Assembly: GCA_035405785.1 (NCBI GenBank)
Contig: DAONJS010000003.1
Location: 1 to 64,000 of the forward strand
Direction of reading: 5' to 3'
Source: BPGX01 sp035405785
GTDB taxonomy: Bacteria > Bacteroidota > Bacteroidia > B-17B0 > Aurantibacillaceae
Length of the DNA: 64,000 bases
This document shows, piece by piece, positions 37,019-44,800 of this stretch. The position numbers and the translations under genes were made by a program. The notes under the pieces were generated by a model. The model made no database searches and was not told where the DNA came from. It was given only the letters and a program-made list of their open reading frames with translations. Numbering within the stretch: the stretch's first letter is position 1; each line of letters begins with the position of its first letter.

Positions 37019-38320
37019 ATGAAAAGAATTTGGTGGATAATTATTGGTGGTGTAGTTTTAACTATACTTGTATTGATATTGAAAGTTTTAATGACAGATG
37101 ATGCCATAAAAGTGGCAGTTGAGGAGGTAAAAAGAAGAGATATTACAGAAACGGTAACTGGTAGTGGAAAAATTCAGCCAGAAACTGAAGTAAAAATTAC
37201 ATCTGATGTGAGCGGTGAAATCATTGATATTTTTGTAAAAGAAGGTGATAAAGTGCAGAAAGGTCAGTTGCTGTGTCGCATCAAACCAGATATTTATCAA
37301 AGTGCATTAGATAGAACATTAGCACAAATTAATGCAAGCAAAGCACAATTAGAACAGGCAAAAGCACAATTAGAACAAGCAAAAGCAAATTTATCAAATA
37401 TTCAGGCACAATACGAAAGAAGTAAAAAATTATATGAACAAAAAGCCATTTCATTACAGGAATATCAAACGGCTGAATCACAATATCACTCATCACTTGC
37501 AAATATTAAAGGACTTGAAGAAAATATCAAATCAGCAGAGTTTAACATCAAAAGTTTAGAAGCATCTTACAATGAAGCCAAATCAAATTTAGATAAAACT
37601 TATATTTATTCACCTGTAGATGCAACAGTATCAAAACTGAATGTAGAAAAAGGTGAAAGAGTGCAAGGTGTGCAGGGCTTTCAGGGTACAGAAATAATGC
37701 GGTTAGCAAACTTAAATGAAATGGAGGTTAAAATGGAAATTAGTGAAAATGATATAATTCGTGTGCATAAAAATGATACGGCTATTATTCAAATAGATGC
37801 ATACGATGATAAAATTTTCAAAGGAATAGTTACAGATATTTCAAATTCAGTGAGTACAGCCAGTTTATCTGCTGACCAGTTGAGTAATTATACCGTAAAA
37901 GTAAGAGTATTGTATGATACATATAAAGATTTGATAACTTCAGAAAACCCTATTCCAATAAGACCGGGTATGAGTGCATCAGTAGAGATATTGACAAAAA
38001 AATTGAAAAATGTATTGAGTGTGCCAGTGCAGGCAGTAACTATTCGATATCCATTTCAAAAAAAGGATAGTGTGGAAAATTCAAAAGAAACAAATACCAA
38101 AAAGAAAAAAGATGAGTATGTTTTTGTAATAGAAAATAATATCGCAAAAGCAAGATTGGTAAAAACGGGTATTCAGGATAATCAATATATTGAAATAAAA
38201 GATGGATTGAAAGAAGGTGAAAAAGTAGTAGTAGAGCCATATACAGTTATTCAGCAAATTATCAAAGACGGACAAAAAGTAAAGATTGTTACAAAAGAAG
38301 AATTGACCAAAACAGAATAA
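37019..38320 (+). CDS. RND/MacA-type periplasmic adaptor (membrane fusion protein)
   Basis: 433 residues. N-terminal membrane anchor (RIWWIIIGGVVLTILVLIL), a lipoyl/barrel-sandwich half motif VSGEIIDIFVKEGDKVQKGQLLCRI, a long coiled coil (~residues 90-195; KAQLEQAKAQLEQAKANLSN), the second lipoyl half TYIYSPVDATVSKLNVEKGERV, beta-barrel and membrane-proximal domains to residue ~430. This is the adaptor that links an inner-membrane pump (ABC MacB type or RND) to an outer-membrane channel. Usually a MacB-like permease follows; here tsaB comes next, 6 bases later. The substrate is unknown. Confidence 0.88.
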   Translation: MKRIWWIIIGGVVLTILVLILKVLMTDDAIKVAVEEVKRRDITETVTGSGKIQPETEVKITSDVSGEIIDIFVKEGDKVQKGQLLCRIKPDIYQSALDRTLAQINASKAQLEQAKAQLEQAKANLSNIQAQYERSKKLYEQKAISLQEYQTAESQYHSSLANIKGLEENIKSAEFNIKSLEASYNEAKSNLDKTYIYSPVDATVSKLNVEKGERVQGVQGFQGTEIMRLANLNEMEVKMEISENDIIRVHKNDTAIIQIDAYDDKIFKGIVTDISNSVSTASLSADQLSNYTVKVRVLYDTYKDLITSENPIPIRPGMSASVEILTKKLKNVLSVPVQAVTIRYPFQKKDSVENSKETNTKKKKDEYVFVIENNIAKARLVKTGIQDNQYIEIKDGLKEGEKVVVEPYTVIQQIIKDGQKVKIVTKEELTKTE

Positions 38321-38326
38321 TTGAAA

Positions 38327-38968
38327 ATGTCTGATAAAGAAATTATTTCATTAAATATAGAAACATCTACAACTTTATGTTCAGTATCTATAGGTGTTAA
38401 TGAAAATTTTTTAGATACTATTGAAATTAATGATGGAAAATACCATTCAGAGCAATTGCATTATTTTATCAAAGAGTTATTAGAAAAAACATCTGTTGCT
38501 ATAAATGATATTTCAGTTATTGCTGTTTCATCAGGTCCTGGTTCTTATACAGGATTAAGAATTGGTGCGGCATCTGCCAAGACATTAGCGTATGCGTTGA
38601 ATGTGCCATTAGTAGCTATTTCATCATTACATACACAAGCATTGGCATTTATTGAACAAAAAAGTAATAATCATCAGTATATTGCATCAACAATGCAAGC
38701 AAGAGGTAAAAAGATATATTTAGGTATTTATTCTGTTGAAGGGAAAGAATTACTTTATCCTGAAACTTTTATTTTATCAGATGAAAATATTCATTCATTA
38801 AAAGAAAAATATAAAGATATTGTTTTCATTGGAAGTGGGTATTCAGATATTGTAAACGAGGATAATATTATTTATCCATCTTCCCGATATATGATTAAAG
38901 AAACATTTCGTAAGTATCAAAATAACGAATTTGTATCAACGGTCTATTTTGAACCTATGTATATCTAA
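38327..38968 (+). CDS. tsaB: tRNA threonylcarbamoyladenosine biosynthesis protein TsaB
   Basis: 213 residues from ATG 38327 (a TTG six bases upstream is possible but ATG is preferred). TsaB is the inactive ASKHA-fold partner of TsaD in making t6A37 of ANN-decoding tRNAs. Seen: SLNIETSTTLCSVSIG opening strand, YHSEQLHYFIKELLEKT, and the hallmark AVSSGPGSYTGLRIGAASAKTLAYAL near residue 70. The C-terminal half is short, as is usual for Bacteroidota TsaB. It follows the adaptor gene by 6 bases and is probably co-transcribed with it, an unrelated pairing. Confidence 0.93.
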   Translation: MSDKEIISLNIETSTTLCSVSIGVNENFLDTIEINDGKYHSEQLHYFIKELLEKTSVAINDISVIAVSSGPGSYTGLRIGAASAKTLAYALNVPLVAISSLHTQALAFIEQKSNNHQYIASTMQARGKKIYLGIYSVEGKELLYPETFILSDENIHSLKEKYKDIVFIGSGYSDIVNEDNIIYPSSRYMIKETFRKYQNNEFVSTVYFEPMYI

Positions 38969-39024
38969 AAAATTTGTATAATTGAGAAAAAATGCGGACA
39001 CTTGTAGCATAAAATTAAATTGAT

Positions 39025-40092
39025 ATGATTACCTCTTCTGTACCTATTAGTATTGAAAAAGTAAAAAAGAGTAGATTGCCAGAAGTAAATGTGAATGAAG
39101 TGCCTTTTGGAAAAGTGTTTGTAGATTATATGTTTATTGCAGATTTTAAAGATGGCGAATGGAAAAATTTTAGAATTCTTCCATATCAGCCAATGCAAAT
39201 GAGTTATGCAATGAGTGCACTGCACTATGGACAAGCCATTTTTGAAGGGATGAAAGCATTTAGACAAGACAATGGAAATGTAGTAGTATTCAGGCCGAAA
39301 GATAATTGGGCAAGATTAAATATGTCAGCAGAAAGAATGGCTATGCCAGAAGTTCCTGAAGAAGTGTTTATGGGTGGTTTGTTAGAGTTTATGAAACTTA
39401 ATAAAGATTGGGTGCCTTCTTCTGAAAATGGAAGTTTATATATTCGTCCGTTTATGATAGCAACAGAAGAAGCAATTGGCGTAAAAATTAGTAGTGAGTA
39501 TCAATTTGTGATAATTGCATCACCTGCGGGTGTTTATTATACTCAACCAATTAAAGTATTAATACAAGATAAATTTTACAGAAGTGTAAAAGGCGGAACA
39601 GGTTATGTAAAAGCCGCAGGAAATTATGGAAGAAGTTTATATCCAACAAAATTAGCACAGGAAAAAGGATATCAGCAAATTTTATGGACAGATGCTGAAA
39701 CCAGTAAATATATTGAGGAATCAGGAACAATGAATGTAATGTTTGTGAAAAATGATGTGTTGATTACGCCTGAATTGTCAGAAACATTATTGTCAGGTAT
39801 AACAAGAGATAGCATTATTAAGTTAGCAAAAAAGTTGAATATTCCAGTAGAAGAGAGAAAGGTAAGTATTCAAGAGATTGTTGAAGGTATTGAAAAGGGT
39901 GAAGTAACAGAAGCATTTGGAGTAGGAACTGCTGCTACTGTTGCTCATATTACAGCCATTGGATATAAGGACAAAGATTATGTTCTTCCACCAATTGAGA
40001 AAAGAAAATATTCACCAATGTTTGATAAAACCTTGAGAGATATTCGCAAAGGTAGATTGGCTGATGATTTTGGATGGTTGGTAAAAGTGTAA
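39025..40092 (+). CDS. ilvE: Branched-chain amino acid aminotransferase
   Basis: 355 residues, group II (eukaryote-like) BCAT. It catalyses reversible transamination of leucine, isoleucine and valine with 2-oxoglutarate, using PLP. Family features: MSYAMSALHYGQAIFEGMKAFR, ARLNMSAERMAMPEV, SLYIRPFMIATEEAIGV, PLP Lys196 in GGTGYVKAAGNYGRSLYP, and ESGTMNVMFV. The C-terminus EAFGVGTAATVAHI is the cofactor phosphate region. Cytoplasmic. It is a single gene after tsaB with a 56-base spacer; the gene ends one base from the convergent nusB gene. No exact -7 box was found ahead of it. Confidence 0.95.
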   Translation: MITSSVPISIEKVKKSRLPEVNVNEVPFGKVFVDYMFIADFKDGEWKNFRILPYQPMQMSYAMSALHYGQAIFEGMKAFRQDNGNVVVFRPKDNWARLNMSAERMAMPEVPEEVFMGGLLEFMKLNKDWVPSSENGSLYIRPFMIATEEAIGVKISSEYQFVIIASPAGVYYTQPIKVLIQDKFYRSVKGGTGYVKAAGNYGRSLYPTKLAQEKGYQQILWTDAETSKYIEESGTMNVMFVKNDVLITPELSETLLSGITRDSIIKLAKKLNIPVEERKVSIQEIVEGIEKGEVTEAFGVGTAATVAHITAIGYKDKDYVLPPIEKRKYSPMFDKTLRDIRKGRLADDFGWLVKV

Positions 40093-40093
40093 A

Positions 40094-41014
40094 TTAAGAT
40101 TTTTTTATCATTCCTTTTTCAGTAAGATACTTAATAATGGGGGCTAATATCCCATTTATAAAAACATAACTTTGCGGGGTGCTGTATTCTTTTGAAATTT
40201 CAATATACTCATCAACACTTGTTTTTAGAGGTATTTCAGGAAAATAAATAAGTTCAGTCATACTCATTTTGAGCAGTAACAAATCAGCAAAATTAATTCT
40301 TTCTATATCCCAGTTTTCAGAGTTTTGAGCAATATAACTATCAAAATTGGAATAATTTTGAATGGTGTAATTAATTAATTCTTCAATAAATTTTTTATCA
40401 GAAATTTCATCTTTGAACTTTGGTAATAATGTAAAAGAATTGTGTTTATTAAATTCTTCAAGTGTTTTATGAGCACCGTTAATGGCTAAATATAAATCAT
40501 CTTGTGCAAATTGACTTTCTTCTTCAAAGAAATGTTCTAAAATTTCATTGTTGTAAAGATATTCTAATAATAATTCTTCTAAAAAATGAAACGCTTTTTC
40601 TTTATCAGATGGATTAAAATTTTGAATGTAGTTTTGATAAATATCAGTTTTTTTAAATGCTTTGTAAACAGATACAGTCCAATCTTTATCTTTAAAATTA
40701 ACTTTGAATTGATTTAATGCATTGTAAAATTCTTTTGAATTAGATAATGCAATTAAAAATGGATGTGAAGTAAAAACAGGCGTTATAGTAGTATTGGTTT
40801 TAATAAATTTATTTTTTTGATTTTCAATGTCGTTAATTTCATTGATTCTGAATTCATCTAAAAGTGATAGAATTAATAAATAAAAATAATATGATTTATC
40901 TAAACTTTGCAAACATTGTTTGACAAGATATTGAGGAGAAGTAGAACCATTTTGTTTGAAATAAGAAAATAAAAACTGAAAAACTCTAATACGAATAGCC
41001 CTGCGAGAAATCAT
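40094..41014 (-). CDS. nusB: Transcription antitermination factor NusB, long Bacteroidota form
   Basis: 306 residues, about twice the E. coli length (139). The N-terminal MISRRAIRIRVFQFLFSYFK is the typical NusB start; residues ~40-165 are a helical extension found in Bacteroidota NusB; the C-terminal core has WDIERINFADLLLLKMSMTE, LIYFPEIPLKTSVDEYIEIS and SYVFINGILAPIIKYL. NusB with NusE binds boxA in rRNA leader transcripts and supports antitermination. Cytoplasmic. The gene is monocistronic; its stop lies 1 base from the stop of convergent ilvE. Confidence 0.92.
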   Translation of the reverse strand: MISRRAIRIRVFQFLFSYFKQNGSTSPQYLVKQCLQSLDKSYYFYLLILSLLDEFRINEINDIENQKNKFIKTNTTITPVFTSHPFLIALSNSKEFYNALNQFKVNFKDKDWTVSVYKAFKKTDIYQNYIQNFNPSDKEKAFHFLEELLLEYLYNNEILEHFFEEESQFAQDDLYLAINGAHKTLEEFNKHNSFTLLPKFKDEISDKKFIEELINYTIQNYSNFDSYIAQNSENWDIERINFADLLLLKMSMTELIYFPEIPLKTSVDEYIEISKEYSTPQSYVFINGILAPIIKYLTEKGMIKKS

Positions 41015-41189
41015 GTGTTGTAAAATTGAGCCCGCAATTATACATTTTAAATTGTATTGATTGTAGAATTTATTGAGATAAATTAATAATCATTAATTGC
41101 TTGACTAAAAGAGGTTCTAATTTTCAATCAAAAATGTATTATTTTGCCCGATGGTTAATTACAGATATAACTAATAACTTTAATTGATT

Positions 41190-42623
41190 ATGGATAAATA
41201 TATAAGATATAATTTAGTATTTCTTTGTTTTTGCTATTTATTATTTCAACAACTTTTAGCACAAAATCTTCTTGTCAATTTCTGTAAGCAAAATAATATT
41301 TCAAAGAATACTATTTTTATTTCTTACAACACAGCATTAAACAATTCTTGCAACATACCATTAAATATAATAATTAATCAAATAAGGAGTGTTACACAAA
41401 ACACAATGGTTTATATTATTCTTGAAGATGAATTGTCAAATGAAGGAATCAAACATTTTTGTAATCAGAATGCTTTAAAAGATAGTAATATAAAAGTTAT
41501 CAGTAATAATAATTTATATCAATGGTTGATTTCAAAAACTCATAAAACGCCCAATATATCAGTAGTTTCAAATGATGGAGAAATTTTGATGATTAGAAAA
41601 TTAAATAGTGATTTGTCAGATTTTTTTACTAATCTGCCATTATACACTTTTAAAGTTTATTTGAAAAATAAAAAAACTATCACTAATCAATATGTCAAGA
41701 ATATCACAGATACTTATAAAAATTTTATTGATTTAGGAAACAGTTTTTTACTTTATCGTCCTGGATTAAATATGATTGCTAAGTATTCCAAAGATGGCGA
41801 TGAAGTAAGTAATTATTTTCTTGATAGTTTGAAATTAGATTACTTAAAACTTGCTGAGAAAATTTTTTCAAAAGATGATTTTGAAAATACATTGAAAATA
41901 TACCGTAAAGATGAAAATATAAGAAAAATGCCGTTAATCAATGCAAGTAGTGTTTTTAAATTTAGTGATACAATAATTGGAGTTTTATATTCCTTGACTT
42001 GCTTAAAAGATAGTGTTTACAAAAAAGATAGTGTGTATTATGAAAAGCATTATCACTTTGTAGTGTTATTAGATACTCAATATCACTTAAGGAAAGTTTT
42101 ATTTTTCAATGATGGTGGATACAACATTGTTTCATCTACTCAATCAATTGTAATAGATTCAATATTATATGTCTTTAAATACCTTCCAGATATTAGAAAA
42201 TTCAGCATTGCATCTTATGTTGTAAATAATGATACTTTAAAATTAAATAAGTTCATTGTAGAACAACATGGTTTTAGTAGAGATAAATTTATACCAACTA
42301 TTACTTCTCACAATAAAAAGATTTTTGTTATTTATAATCCAAAAGATAATAAATCATTGATTTATCAAGTAGATGTTCATTTAAGTTCCATTGAGAAAGT
42401 TTTTTCTACGAATAAATATTTAGTTTCAGATGTTTTGTATTATACAAACAAAAACAATTTCATTTTTCTTCTAAATGGAAATAATAAACTGTCTATTAAA
42501 GGATATATTCCAAACTTGAAAAAATTTATTGAGTTAGATAACAAAGTCGTTGAAAATAATGAGAGCCAGAGATATTATTTTATTTTCTCAAATACTATTC
42601 ATGAAGTAAGTGTTATTGAATAA
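41190..42623 (+). CDS. Exported protein of unknown function, propeller-like
   Basis: 477 residues from ATG 41190 (MDKYIRYNLVFLCFCYLLFQ signal peptide; a TTG six bases upstream is less likely). Residues ~30-150 have a thioredoxin-like rhythm (NTMVYIILEDELSNEGIKHF, PNISVVSNDGEILMIRKL) but no CxxC. The rest (~150-477) is repeated beta structure with FKFSDTIIGVLYSL, FVVLLDTQYHLRKVLFFNDG and KKIFVIYNPKDNKSLIYQV, suggestive of a six-bladed propeller of the BF3164/6-bladed type common in this phylum. No family can be assigned firmly. It is a lone gene, convergent with the copper-monooxygenase-like gene. Confidence 0.65.
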   Translation: MDKYIRYNLVFLCFCYLLFQQLLAQNLLVNFCKQNNISKNTIFISYNTALNNSCNIPLNIIINQIRSVTQNTMVYIILEDELSNEGIKHFCNQNALKDSNIKVISNNNLYQWLISKTHKTPNISVVSNDGEILMIRKLNSDLSDFFTNLPLYTFKVYLKNKKTITNQYVKNITDTYKNFIDLGNSFLLYRPGLNMIAKYSKDGDEVSNYFLDSLKLDYLKLAEKIFSKDDFENTLKIYRKDENIRKMPLINASSVFKFSDTIIGVLYSLTCLKDSVYKKDSVYYEKHYHFVVLLDTQYHLRKVLFFNDGGYNIVSSTQSIVIDSILYVFKYLPDIRKFSIASYVVNNDTLKLNKFIVEQHGFSRDKFIPTITSHNKKIFVIYNPKDNKSLIYQVDVHLSSIEKVFSTNKYLVSDVLYYTNKNNFIFLLNGNNKLSIKGYIPNLKKFIELDNKVVENNESQRYYFIFSNTIHEVSVIE

Positions 42624-42637
42624 TTAAAAAACATTAA

Positions 42638-44011
42638 TCATTGAACACTTAAAGTGTCATCGCCTTTTTGATATAACATATATTGAAAGAAAAATTGAAA
42701 CATTTCATCAGTGGCTTTCATTGAATGAAATCCGTCGCCTTCTTTTACTTCAATAGGTGGATGATTGGGATTATATGGATTATCGGCTGTGTTGTTATAT
42801 GTTCCAATGGCAACAATGATTGAATTTTTAGGCACAATAACGGGCTTTTTGAAAATGTAATAGTATTGCCAATTAAAATTCCATTTTGGTATTTTAATAA
42901 GTGGAATAGTATCTCTGAAAGGTGTAACAGCAAATGCAACAAATGATTGCCCTAATAAATGCATGTGTGGATTTACCGCTACAATGCTAATATCAGCAGG
43001 TATCAATAATGTTGTGGTGAAAGTTTTAATTGTGTTTGGTGGAATAACAAGAGGAGGAACAATTTTAGACATTCCGTGAGTCCCTAATTGCCCTTCATAC
43101 ACATATCTCTTTGGCCGATGTGGTGCAAAATATACCTTCAAATAACTGCTATCTAAACAACTTCTGTTAGTTGGACCATAATGAATGTCATTGAGAAAAA
43201 ACACACCATTTTTAGGTAAATAAAAACCACCAATACCTTCTTTGTAATACAATGGCAAAAATCCAGGTAAGTAATAAACTGTATTGGGTATTAAAGACGG
43301 AAGAATTTTTTTTGGATTATTTTCTTTGCTATCTGTGTAGGTTAATCCCATTTTTTTGTATGCTTCTATGAAATTATCAACGGGTTCTTCTATGTATGAA
43401 ATACCTTCGTAGTAATTAAATTTTCTTATAGAGTCGTATTTCAATAAGTGTCCATTGACATGATGAACTAATTTTTTTTGGCAGGGCACAAATTCTACAA
43501 ATTGCACAAAAGTATCTTTACTTAATTGATATGGCATTTTCACAATAAAAAACTGGTCAACACCTTTACCATTTAAATATATTGGTTTATCAAACTTGAC
43601 TATTAAATCAGGTTTTCTTTGAGTGATATTTTTAGGAGATAAAAAGTTAGTATCAATAAAAGTGCTGTCTTTTGCAGGACAATTCAATTCAATCCATTTT
43701 AATATCTTTTCTTTTTCTGGTTTTGTCAATACTAATTCATTAGCGAATCTTGTATAATTAGTATCTGCTGGCCATGGAGGCATATAATTATTAAGAATAG
43801 CAAATTTAATTTTATTTGCATGAGTTTTAATATCTGAATAGGTAATTAAATTAAAAGGACCAGCATTATTTGTAGAATGGCAAACACCACATTTTTTGTG
43901 AATGATTGGTGCAACATCTTCAAAGTAAATTTTTTCTTCTATGTGATTACATTGATAAAAGAAATATATAATTATGCTAAAAAAACAACAATGATAAATT
44001 TTATTAAGCAT
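42638..44011 (-). CDS. Haem c plus copper type II monooxygenase-like protein
   Basis: 457 residues. Hydrophobic N-terminus with a possible lipoprotein Cys21 (FFYQC). Residues ~30-110 form a cytochrome c-type domain with one haem site Cys41-Gly-Val-Cys44-His45 and the following YMPPWPADTNY motif typical of this type. The rest resembles peptidylglycine/dopamine monooxygenases: KLVHHVNGHLL (His pair of CuH), DIHYGPTNRSC (third His), NPHMHLLGQS (His-x-His of CuM) and ATDEMFQFFFQY (Met ligand). A periplasmic oxidoreductase is likely; substrate unknown. The start overlaps the end of the DUF420 gene by 8 bases, so the two are translationally coupled. Confidence 0.75.
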   Translation of the reverse strand: MLNKIYHCCFFSIIIYFFYQCNHIEEKIYFEDVAPIIHKKCGVCHSTNNAGPFNLITYSDIKTHANKIKFAILNNYMPPWPADTNYTRFANELVLTKPEKEKILKWIELNCPAKDSTFIDTNFLSPKNITQRKPDLIVKFDKPIYLNGKGVDQFFIVKMPYQLSKDTFVQFVEFVPCQKKLVHHVNGHLLKYDSIRKFNYYEGISYIEEPVDNFIEAYKKMGLTYTDSKENNPKKILPSLIPNTVYYLPGFLPLYYKEGIGGFYLPKNGVFFLNDIHYGPTNRSCLDSSYLKVYFAPHRPKRYVYEGQLGTHGMSKIVPPLVIPPNTIKTFTTTLLIPADISIVAVNPHMHLLGQSFVAFAVTPFRDTIPLIKIPKWNFNWQYYYIFKKPVIVPKNSIIVAIGTYNNTADNPYNPNHPPIEVKEGDGFHSMKATDEMFQFFFQYMLYQKGDDTLSVQ

Positions 44012-44576
44012 AATACTTTTGCAAAAATAAATAAATAATGGGACCAGTTAAACAAACATACAACCACATTGGATAAGCCCATTTTACAATTTTTTTGTGG
44101 GCATATATTTTGTTATTTAACCCATAGTAAAAAGCCAATAATACCAATGGAAATGCAATTGCTGCTAATAATATATGTGAAATAAGTATGAATAAATAAA
44201 TATTTCTTGTTCCCTGAACTGCTTGTAATTCTTCATTCTCCAAAATTCCATTGTGATTGATGTCGCCGTAAATAGTTTCTGGTAAAAAGAAATGTGCTGT
44301 TACATAAGAAATCAAAAACAAAGCACTTAATACAAATGCAGTAAGATTAAGTTGCTTGTGCAATTGAATGTTTTTATTTTTAATAGCCCAAAATGAAAGT
44401 AAAAGCAAAATAAATGAAGTGCCATTCAAGAAAGCATTTAATAATGGTAAATGATAGATAAATGAAGGTATTTCAGATGGTGGTGTAATTATTTTTCTAT
44501 TTAGAATAACAACCACTAATAATACTATTACAGAAAGAATACCAATAATTATTTTAATTGTTTTTTCGTTTTTCAT
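44004..44576 (-). CDS. DUF420 membrane protein with EF-hand-like loop
   Basis: 190 residues, five membrane segments. DUF420 features: IPSFIYHLPLLNAFLNGTSF, KNIQLHKQLNLTAFVLSALF, and HKKIVKWAYPMWLYVCLTGPIIY with conserved His. DUF420 proteins usually accompany cytochrome c oxidase and haem-copper assembly genes (with SCO/CtaG); here the partner is a haem c/copper protein. The loop between helices 3 and 4 contains a full 12-residue EF-hand-type calcium site, Asp105-Ile-Asn-His-Asn-Gly..Glu116. No promoter box is obvious upstream; the spacer has palindromes and tandem repeats. Confidence 0.82.
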   Translation of the reverse strand: MKNEKTIKIIIGILSVIVLLVVVILNRKIITPPSEIPSFIYHLPLLNAFLNGTSFILLLLSFWAIKNKNIQLHKQLNLTAFVLSALFLISYVTAHFFLPETIYGDINHNGILENEELQAVQGTRNIYLFILISHILLAAIAFPLVLLAFYYGLNNKIYAHKKIVKWAYPMWLYVCLTGPIIYLFLQKYYA

Positions 44577-44595
44577 ATTTTTATTTTTTTAGTAG

Positions 44596-44615
44596 GGGCG
44601 TATCGCAATACGCCC
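44596..44615. repeat. GGGCGTAT palindrome
   Basis: GGGCGTAT-CGCA-ATACGCCC, perfect 8-bp stem with 4-base loop, followed by a degenerate second copy (GGCTTATCGCAATACG). A related degenerate palindrome is at 32099-32119. Confidence 0.6.
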
Positions 44616-44704
44616 TTACATAGAGAGGCTTATCGCAATACGCAACTACATTTAATTTGTTGAAATTTGTGCAATACTTGGTTTTAAGAATAAATTATTG
44701 AAAA

Positions 44705-44754
44705 TTGAGTATTGAGTATTAAGTTGAGTATTGAGTATTAAGTTGAGTATTGAA
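44705..44754. repeat. 19-bp tandem repeat TTGAGTATTGAGTATTAAG
   Basis: Two exact units (44705-44723, 44724-44742) and a partial third, continuing into degenerate ATTGAGAATTGAGCATTGAA up to the 3' end of metH. The 224-base spacer between the DUF420 gene and metH holds nothing else recognisable. Confidence 0.8.
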
Positions 44755-44800
44755 AATTGAATATTGAGAATTGAGCATTGAACATTTAAAATTCAAAATT

